Below are positions 7,061 to 12,740 of a DNA stretch of 12,740 nt, piece by piece (the first letter of the stretch is position 1; every line of letters begins with the position of its first letter). Position numbers and translations under genes: made by a program. The DNA is from AM-2324 sp042091035 (GTDB lineage: Bacteria > Bacteroidota > Bacteroidia > Chitinophagales > Saprospiraceae). The notes under the pieces were generated by a model that worked only from the letters and a program-made list of their open reading frames with translations, was not told the DNA's origin and searched no databases. The DNA lies in contig JBELIG010000077.1 of the NCBI GenBank assembly GCA_042091035.1, forward strand, positions 1 through 12,740, in the 5' to 3' direction.

Positions 7061-8154
7061 TGAAGAAATTTTATTTTTTAGGACTTTTTGCGCTGAGTTT
7101 TATTCTATCCTGTAGTCCGGATGATGAACCTGTAGTACCGGGGGAATTTTCTAGTATAATTTATGATCCTCAGACTTATGATATACCGCAGCCAGTAGGA
7201 TTTTCGAAAATGGCTCAACCAGCCAATAATATAGCTACGGTAGAAGGGGTAGATCTTGGACATTTATTATTCTTTGATCCTATTCTATCTGCAGATAGTA
7301 CCTTGTCATGTTCGGGATGTCATTTACCAGAGTTTGGGTTTACAGATGGTAATTCAGTAAGCACAGGTATTACAAATATAGCAGGATCTCGAAGTTCAAT
7401 GTCTCTAATAAATATTGGATATGTCTCTAATGGTTTGTTTTGGGATGGAGGTATAAATAACCTAGAGGCCCAAGCTTTGATGCCTGTGGAAGATCCAATT
7501 GAAATGGCAGCCTCATGGCCTGATATCGTTGAGCGAATAAGAACCCATGATGTTTATCCAGAATTATTTCGAAAGGCTTTTGGTATTGAAAGTCGATCCG
7601 ATATCGATAAGTTTATGGTAGCTAAAGCAATTGCTCAATATGAACGATCTATTGTTTCTGCGAATTCAAGGTATGATCAATATTTGAGTGATGATCCTAA
7701 TTTTGAATTTGAGGATGAAGAATTTGAAGGTTTACTTATGTTCTTCGACGAGCCAACTGCTGCTGCTGATGCTGAGTGCTTCCATTGTCATGGTGGAGCT
7801 AATTTAAGTAGTAATGAGTTTTTTAATAATGGCTTAGATGCCCCGGAAGATTTAGTTGATCTTGGACGAGAGAATATTACCGGTAATGAATTTGATAGGG
7901 GGAAGTTTAGGGCTGCAAGCCTGCGTAATTTAGAACTAACTGCGCCTTACATGCATGATGGGAGAATTCTTGATTTAGAGTCAGTGGTTGACTTTTATAG
8001 TGATTCAATTCACATATCTGGTAATTTAGACGTTAACCTCTCCGAACCTATCAATCTAAACGAGGAAGAAAAAGGATATTTATTAGCATTTCTAAGAATG
8101 CTAACGGATACATCTTATTTGTCAGATCCTCATTTTCTAAATCCTTTTGAATAA
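7060..8154 (+). CDS. di-heme cytochrome c peroxidase, MauG/MbnH type
   Basis: This encodes a 364-residue di-heme enzyme. The first heme site is CSGCH (Cys84, Cys87, His88) and the second CFHCH (Cys240, Cys243, His244). Other family blocks are LGHLLFFDPILSADSTLSC, the NIGYVSNGLFWDGG segment with the conserved Trp-Asp-Gly, LEAQALMPVEDPIEM, and the C-terminal APYMHDGRILDLESVVDFY, whose Met is a candidate axial ligand of the second heme. The N-terminus (MKKFYFLGLFALSFILSC, lipid Cys18) predicts a lipoprotein in the periplasm. Family members reduce peroxide or, as in MauG and MbnH, use a high-valent iron state to oxidise residues of a partner protein. Overlap by one base with the MbnP gene favours the MbnH-type role. 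ATG at 7060 is chosen over TTG at 7057. A generic peroxidase cannot be excluded. Confidence 0.92.
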   Translation: MKKFYFLGLFALSFILSCSPDDEPVVPGEFSSIIYDPQTYDIPQPVGFSKMAQPANNIATVEGVDLGHLLFFDPILSADSTLSCSGCHLPEFGFTDGNSVSTGITNIAGSRSSMSLINIGYVSNGLFWDGGINNLEAQALMPVEDPIEMAASWPDIVERIRTHDVYPELFRKAFGIESRSDIDKFMVAKAIAQYERSIVSANSRYDQYLSDDPNFEFEDEEFEGLLMFFDEPTAAADAECFHCHGGANLSSNEFFNNGLDAPEDLVDLGRENITGNEFDRGKFRAASLRNLELTAPYMHDGRILDLESVVDFYSDSIHISGNLDVNLSEPINLNEEEKGYLLAFLRMLTDTSYLSDPHFLNPFE

Positions 8155-8255
8155 AAGTTAACAAATATTATATAATAATAATATATATATTGTAGCTGTG
8201 TAATTGGATTACTTAATATTCAATTTTACAGTTCAAATTAATTAGGAATATTGAA
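8155..8255. other. AT-rich spacer downstream of the di-heme gene
   Basis: No gene is seen. It includes a low-complexity A/T run (about 8160-8192) with alternating TA and AAT steps, lying between the operon's last stop codon and the intrinsic terminator. Confidence 0.6.
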
Positions 8256-8285
8256 GGCATAGTCTTGCGAGGCTATGCCTTTTTT
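8256..8285 (+). terminator. rho-independent terminator
   Basis: GGCATAG (8256-8262) pairs with CTATGCC (8273-8279), extended inward by a T-G wobble, C-G and T-A pair around a short loop, and is followed by six T (8280-8285). It sits about 100 bp after the di-heme gene stop and should end the plus-strand operon before the giant repeat gene, which would then need its own promoter. Confidence 0.88.
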
Positions 8286-8411
8286 GTACTGTAATAATTA
8301 ATATTTTATTATATTGCATTTGTCAACGTATAACACCTGCCCAGTATTAAAATTACATATGTTCGTATAGCATATGAACTTTATTTGTTTACATTTTCAT
8401 AATCCCTCTTT
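8286..8411 (+). promoter_or_regulatory. likely promoter region of the giant SprB-repeat gene
   Basis: This spacer separates the terminator from the next start codon and should hold the promoter. A near match to the Bacteroidota -7 box, TTTATTTG, lies at 8380-8387 (consensus TAnnTTTG; second base differs), with no convincing -33 box. Two copies of the palindrome CATATG at 8356-8361 and 8371-8376, 9 bp apart, lie just upstream and could form a weak dyad or operator. Position is the main argument; exact elements are uncertain. Confidence 0.3.
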
Positions 8412-11400
8412 ATGATACTCATGAACTATAAACTAAGGCACTGGGCCCTAATCTTACTATTTGTCCCTTTTTGGACGGTCTCCATTTTCGCACAACTGAA
8501 TCTGACACTTGAGTCCAATTTTATGGGTTGTGCTTCAAGCTCTTCAGGTTTTATTAATTTATCTGTGCAAGGAGGCGATGGCAATTATTCCTACTCATGG
8601 AGTAATGGAGCAACGAATCAGGATCTGAGCTTTGTACCTGCTGGAGTTTATTCTGTAACAGTTATAGATGGTGCTGGACTTCAGCAAACTGCTTCAAGCG
8701 AAATCATGGAGCCTCCAACAATGTTTATTGATGATCTATCAGTAGACTTCAATTGTATTGACTCTGCATTAGTTACTTTGACAATAGATGGAGGGAATCC
8801 TCCCTATGACATTCAGTGGTCTAATGGAGCTACTGGTCTCCAAAATATGCTGCCATCTGGAAATTTTGCAGTCTCTGTATATGACGACTTTGGTTGTGCT
8901 GTATATGCGGCAAATGAAGTTCCAGATAGTTTCTATGTAGACCTAATCGTATTTGATGAGACGTGTAATATGGAGTGTGATGGGAGTATTTTTACTTCCG
9001 TAAATGGTGGAAGTGGACCCTATGTTTTTGACTGGGAGCATGGAGCTGACAGCTCTTATATTTTTCCATTACATTCGGATACTTTTGTGGTGACAGTAAC
9101 GGAAGGTTCTGGCTGTGAAGCATTTGGGGTAGGTGTTGTTAGTTCGCCTGATCCGATTCTTATTGAGTTTAGTGCTGATTCCTTATTATGTGGGGGGGTA
9201 GATATTGGGAGTGTCAATGCACAGGTAAGTGGAGGGTTTCAACCTTATACCTACCTGTGGTCTACAGGAGATACATTGCCAACAGTAACTGATTTTCCAA
9301 TAGACTCCATGCTAAGCTTACTCGTAATTGATTCTACAGGTTGTATTTCTCGAGATACCTTCTTCCATTATCAGTATGATACGATTTTAGTCGAAATGAA
9401 TATTTTCCCAGATGACTGTGGTGGAGAACCAGATGGTTTAATCTTTCTTGATATATCTGGTGGAGAAGGACCATTTTCTTTTGATTGGTCAAATAATGCG
9501 ACAAGTGGATTTATTTTTGATGTTGAGGCTGGGGACTATAGTGTCACAGTTACTAATGGGGAAGGGTGTATTGGTGTAGCTTCTGGAACTGTTGAACTTG
9601 TTAATTCTCCTTTAGATGCATTTGTTATTTCAAATCCCCCAAGTGAATGTCTAGCTGAGGACGGTCAAATAGTTGTATCAATGAGTGGTGGAGTAGGACC
9701 GTATACCTATAATTGGTCTACTGGAGCAACAAGTAATATTCTTTCAAATTTAGCGCAGGGCATTTATACAGTTACTATATCTGATCCATTGAACTGTCCA
9801 ATAATAGAGGAGATAGATTTGAATGTCTACAGTGCGCTGGATGTTTCGATTTCTGGAGATGAAAATATCTGTGAGGCAGGAGATTCAATATTTCTTGAAG
9901 CATCTATCTTAAGCGGAATACCTCCATTTACATATTCTTGGAATACGGGTGATACAAGTTTAGGGATTTGGGTCTCTGAAGCAGGAACCTATGTTTTCAA
10001 TCTTGAAGATTCATTGGGATGTTTTGGAAAGGATGTTGTGGAGATTCAGGATGGAAGCAATTTAAGCGTTGAAATAGGCTTGGTTCAAGCATCCTGTGCA
10101 AATAGTATTGATGGTATTGCTTGGGTGAATGTATATTTTGAAACGGGAAGTTATACTGTTACTTGGAGTACAGGTGACACGGGTGATGTACTTGAGGGTT
10201 TAAGCCCTGGGATCTACTCCGTAACCGTTATTGACGAAACCAATTGTCCGGTAACAATAGACTTTGAAATAACAGGATCTGATCCTATACTTTTTGATGT
10301 TCAATCAACAGATGTACTGTGCAACGGAGATTCTACAGGAAGTGCTTTAGTTGATATTTTGACTCCCGGTGTAACAATAGAGTGGGACAATGGACTTACT
10401 ACTCCGTTTCTAGTGGACTTAAGTGGCGGAAATTATTCTTTTACACTTACAGATACATTGGGATGTACACTGGATTCTACCATTGTTATTCATGAACCTG
10501 AAGCATTAATTTTAAACACTGAAGTTATAAATATTGACTGTGATAATGTGGATGGGCAGATTAGTGTTAGCCCGTTTGGGGGTGTAGGTCCATACCAATA
10601 CAGTTGGTCTTCTGGTCAGACAGACAGTTTGCTAACAGGTTTGGATGCAGGAATTTATTCAGTGACTGTGACTGATGCTAACCTTTGTGAAGCGTATGCA
10701 GTTTTGGAGCTTATAGAATTTTCATTGATTGATATCAATGTTATTCACGATTATCATTCTTGTTTTTATGATTCAGTTGCAATAGCTTCTGCAATTGTAG
10801 CAGGTGGCTCAGGAAACTACAGCTATAGTTGGTCAACGGGAGAAACTACTCAGCAGATTGAAAACTTGACCGGTGGGGATTATGCATTGACTGTATGTGA
10901 CGATTTAGGCTGTTGTGCCGCTGAGGCATTTACCATCATCGATTCAGATAGTATTAATGCCGTAATCGAAGTTTTTGCACCCAGCTGCGAACAATCAACG
11001 GATGGCTATGCAATTGTTACCGTTTTAGGAGGTGTTCCTGGTTCCGGTTATAGCTATACTTGGTCTGATGGAGGTTCATTATCTGAACAATCAGGACCTT
11101 TAGCCTCTGGGAACTATAGCGTGACAATAGTAGATAGTTTATTGTGTTCAGTTGTCTTGGATTTTGAAATCCCGAATGCACCTAACTATAATTATGAGTT
11201 TTTAACTGAATCAATAGATTGTCCAGGAGAACCTACTGGTTCAATTACAATTATAACAGATCCTGCCTATCCTAATTCTGAGGTAGTTTGGGATAATGGT
11301 TTTACAGGCCCTACTCTTGCAGATCTGGATACAGGAGGTGAATACGGGTTTTTAATTTATTATAATACCAACTGTGTTTATGAAGGCTCAGTTGTATTAG

Positions 11401-12740
11401 ACGCTCCAGATCCATTAGTTTTGGATGAAGTGTTAATTACAAACGTTTTGTGTGCCGGAGACCTCGGTAGTATACTTGTTCAAGTATCTGGAGGGACAGA
11501 ACCTTATTCTTTCGACTGGGGGTTTGGAACGGATACTTCGTTTGTTGAAAATCTTGAAATAGGTTGGTATTCAGTTACTGTTTTAGATGCAAATGAATGT
11601 TTTTTAGTTGACTCTTTTGAAATTCAGTTAGAAGGAGATTTTACAGTAGAGGCTGAGATTGAGGAGTTAGACTGCTTTGGATCTTTAAGTGGAAGTATCT
11701 CATTAGTAGTAGAAGGAGGCCTTGCTCCGTACTCGTTTCTTTGGAATACGGGTAGTTTAGAAAACTCTATAAGTAATATAGGTGCTGGTATATATACGGT
11801 TACTGTTTGTGATGCAAATGATTGTTGTTCAGAGGAATCCTTTGAAATAGAAGAGCCCCTGTCTATTAATGTGGACGAAATAGTAGTAGAGTACCCTTGT
11901 TTCTCCTCATCGAATGGCTCTATAGATTTAATAATATCTGGAGGAGTTTCTCCATATACCGTTCAATGGTCCAATGGATTAACTGGGTCTTATATTACAG
12001 GTTTACCTGCAGGTTCTTACGAGTATACCATTATTGACTTGAATGGTTGTGCAATTGACGGTGTGATTGAATTAGATGAAATCGAAGAAATAGAGTTGGA
12101 GACGTATGTAGATCAAAGTTGTTTTGAAGGATTTACGGGTTCAATAAGCATAGAGGTTGTTTCAGGAGTCGGACCATTTACTATTCAATGGGATTCAGGT
12201 CAAACATCATTTGAAATTGATGGACTTCAATCCGGAGAGTATTTCTTCACTATCACAGATAGTAATAATTGCCTATTAGAAGGCAGTGTATTAGTTGGCG
12301 AGGAAGATTTGTTGGAATGCGAAATCGAAATAGTAGAACCCATATCAGAATGTGAAGGATTAGATGGTTCTATAGTGGTATTATTGCCGGAGCCCGATAT
12401 GCTAATGAATTGGAATACGGGTGATACCACTGCTTTACTTTCTAATTTAGGTACTGGTTTGTATGAAGTAGTTTTAAGCACAGCTGATAATTGTAAGTAC
12501 AGCTGTTCTGTAAATCTATCTGCTCCAAATAGTTTAGGCGATTTTATCTGGTATGATGTCGATAGCGATGGACTGCAAAGTTCAGGAGAGCCAGGCTTGG
12601 AGGGTGTTTCTGTTTTACTGTTTGATTCAGCAAACCAACAAGTCTCACAGACTAGTACAGATTTAAATGGATACTATAATTTCAATGATTTACCAGATGG
12701 GGACTATTATATTCAAGTTCAAGATACAATAGCAGAGCTT
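8412..12740 (+). CDS. giant secreted SprB-repeat protein, N-terminal part (runs off window)
   Basis: An uninterrupted frame of 1,443 codons reaches the window edge without a stop. The N-terminus is a Sec signal peptide, with a basic start (NYKLRHW), hydrophobic core LILLFVPFWTVSIFA and cleavage expected before Gln. Eighteen units of about 75 residues follow (8529-12531), each with the SprB-type pattern C-x-x-x-DG-x-I-x-V-x-GG-x-P-Y-x-x-x-W-S-x-G, then L-x-A-G-x-Y-x-V-T-V-x-D-x-x-x-C. Next comes an SdrD B-like domain (12532 on). In Flavobacterium johnsoniae, SprB is a huge motile adhesin exported by the type IX system and used in gliding; other repeat proteins of this kind have unknown ligands. 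The mature part has only three Lys/Arg by my count. An alternative ATG at 8421 removes three residues and gives an equally good signal. The C-terminus and sorting signal are not visible, so T9SS export is inference. A terminator upstream suggests an independent transcript. Confidence 0.93.
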   Translation, partial: MILMNYKLRHWALILLFVPFWTVSIFAQLNLTLESNFMGCASSSSGFINLSVQGGDGNYSYSWSNGATNQDLSFVPAGVYSVTVIDGAGLQQTASSEIMEPPTMFIDDLSVDFNCIDSALVTLTIDGGNPPYDIQWSNGATGLQNMLPSGNFAVSVYDDFGCAVYAANEVPDSFYVDLIVFDETCNMECDGSIFTSVNGGSGPYVFDWEHGADSSYIFPLHSDTFVVTVTEGSGCEAFGVGVVSSPDPILIEFSADSLLCGGVDIGSVNAQVSGGFQPYTYLWSTGDTLPTVTDFPIDSMLSLLVIDSTGCISRDTFFHYQYDTILVEMNIFPDDCGGEPDGLIFLDISGGEGPFSFDWSNNATSGFIFDVEAGDYSVTVTNGEGCIGVASGTVELVNSPLDAFVISNPPSECLAEDGQIVVSMSGGVGPYTYNWSTGATSNILSNLAQGIYTVTISDPLNCPIIEEIDLNVYSALDVSISGDENICEAGDSIFLEASILSGIPPFTYSWNTGDTSLGIWVSEAGTYVFNLEDSLGCFGKDVVEIQDGSNLSVEIGLVQASCANSIDGIAWVNVYFETGSYTVTWSTGDTGDVLEGLSPGIYSVTVIDETNCPVTIDFEITGSDPILFDVQSTDVLCNGDSTGSALVDILTPGVTIEWDNGLTTPFLVDLSGGNYSFTLTDTLGCTLDSTIVIHEPEALILNTEVINIDCDNVDGQISVSPFGGVGPYQYSWSSGQTDSLLTGLDAGIYSVTVTDANLCEAYAVLELIEFSLIDINVIHDYHSCFYDSVAIASAIVAGGSGNYSYSWSTGETTQQIENLTGGDYALTVCDDLGCCAAEAFTIIDSDSINAVIEVFAPSCEQSTDGYAIVTVLGGVPGSGYSYTWSDGGSLSEQSGPLASGNYSVTIVDSLLCSVVLDFEIPNAPNYNYEFLTESIDCPGEPTGSITIITDPAYPNSEVVWDNGFTGPTLADLDTGGEYGFLIYYNTNCVYEGSVVLDAPDPLVLDEVLITNVLCAGDLGSILVQVSGGTEPYSFDWGFGTDTSFVENLEIGWYSVTVLDANECFLVDSFEIQLEGDFTVEAEIEELDCFGSLSGSISLVVEGGLAPYSFLWNTGSLENSISNIGAGIYTVTVCDANDCCSEESFEIEEPLSINVDEIVVEYPCFSSSNGSIDLIISGGVSPYTVQWSNGLTGSYITGLPAGSYEYTIIDLNGCAIDGVIELDEIEEIELETYVDQSCFEGFTGSISIEVVSGVGPFTIQWDSGQTSFEIDGLQSGEYFFTITDSNNCLLEGSVLVGEEDLLECEIEIVEPISECEGLDGSIVVLLPEPDMLMNWNTGDTTALLSNLGTGLYEVVLSTADNCKYSCSVNLSAPNSLGDFIWYDVDSDGLQSSGEPGLEGVSVLLFDSANQQVSQTSTDLNGYYNFNDLPDGDYYIQVQDTIAEL
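8529..12531 (+). repeat. 18 tandem SprB-type protein repeats, about 225 bp period
   Basis: The core Trp codons lie at 8598, 8817, 9033, 9258, 9486, 9714, 9939, 10164, 10383, 10605, 10830, 11061, 11289, 11517, 11742, 11967, 12189 and 12411. Spacing is 72-77 codons, mean near 75. Units share the W-S-x-G core, the G-x-Y-x-V-T-V strand and two Cys (unit 1 lacks the second). Units are diverged at nucleotide level, so they are old repeats rather than recent copies. Unit 18 is degenerate, with PEPDMLMNWNTGD in place of GG-x-P-Y. Confidence 0.92.
12532..12740 (+). other. SdrD B-like domain in the giant protein (incomplete)
   Basis: After the last repeat the protein reads SLGDFIWYDVDSDGLQSSGE, then PGLEGVSVLLFD, DLNGYYNFNDLPDGDYYIQV. 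This is the GDfVW-x-D-x-N-x-DG-x-Q-x-x-x-E-PG-x-x-G-V pattern of SdrD B-like domains. The D-V-D-S-D-G loop with the following Glu is a likely calcium site. The domain's end is cut by the window edge. Confidence 0.88.

Noticed and set aside
12227..12481. 84-codon open frame on the minus strand
   Set aside because: Antisense to SprB-type repeats 17 and 18, which have a strong regular pattern on the plus strand; no domain is visible in the antisense reading.
8529..12531. CRISPR array or recent DNA tandem repeat
   Set aside because: The periodicity is in the protein only. At DNA level the units are diverged, with a period near 225 bp and no constant repeat with unique spacers.
1..12740. tRNA, rRNA, insertion sequence or transposase genes
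   Set aside because: None seen: no clover-leaf sequences, terminal inverted repeats or transposase motifs were found by reading both strands, though a profile search was not possible.

Overview
The window looks like a scaffold from a member of the Bacteroidota, plausibly a marine Saprospiria- or Flavobacteriia-like lineage. This is inferred from the AT-rich sequence, lipoprotein signals, genes packed with almost no space, little use of Shine-Dalgarno sites, and a very large secreted protein made of SprB-type repeats ending in an SdrD B-like domain. Taxonomy cannot be fixed from the sequence alone. Two runs of exactly 100 N (2367-2466 and 6421-6520) are scaffold gaps of unknown true size, and each one cuts a gene.

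Left part, minus strand (1-3230): a surface-polysaccharide block transcribed right to left. It holds a Wzx-like flippase broken by the first gap, two GT4-type glycosyltransferases, and the first 20 codons of a GT2 glycosyltransferase running off the left edge. Junctions are a 4-bp ATGA overlap, about 1 bp and 3 bp, so this is one operon that builds and exports a glycan.

Middle, plus strand (3304-8154): a tightly packed unit of a DoxX-family membrane protein, an ApbE-type FAD:protein FMN transferase lipoprotein, a DnaQ-like DEDDh exonuclease with an ExoX-like C-terminal domain, two tandem MbnP-family lipoprotein-type genes separated by the second gap, and a MauG/MbnH-type di-heme cytochrome c peroxidase. 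It ends at a clear intrinsic terminator (8256-8285). Four members act at the membrane or outside it in redox or metal chemistry: DoxX, ApbE, MbnP and the di-heme enzyme. The MbnP plus di-heme pair resembles the methanobactin-associated MbnP/MbnH partnership, in which the di-heme enzyme modifies a tryptophan of MbnP to create a copper site. No methanobactin genes are visible here.

Right part, plus strand (8412-12740 and beyond): the first 1,443 codons of a giant secreted protein. It has a signal peptide, then 18 regular units of about 75 residues, each with a W-S-x-G core and nearly all with two cysteines, then the start of an SdrD B-like domain. The frame is open to the window edge, so the protein is larger than what is visible. 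By hand count the mature part carries only 3 Lys/Arg against roughly 215 Asp/Glu, which is extreme. It is probably a cell-surface or released adhesin of the SprB type, likely exported by the type IX system, but the C-terminal sorting signal lies outside the window.
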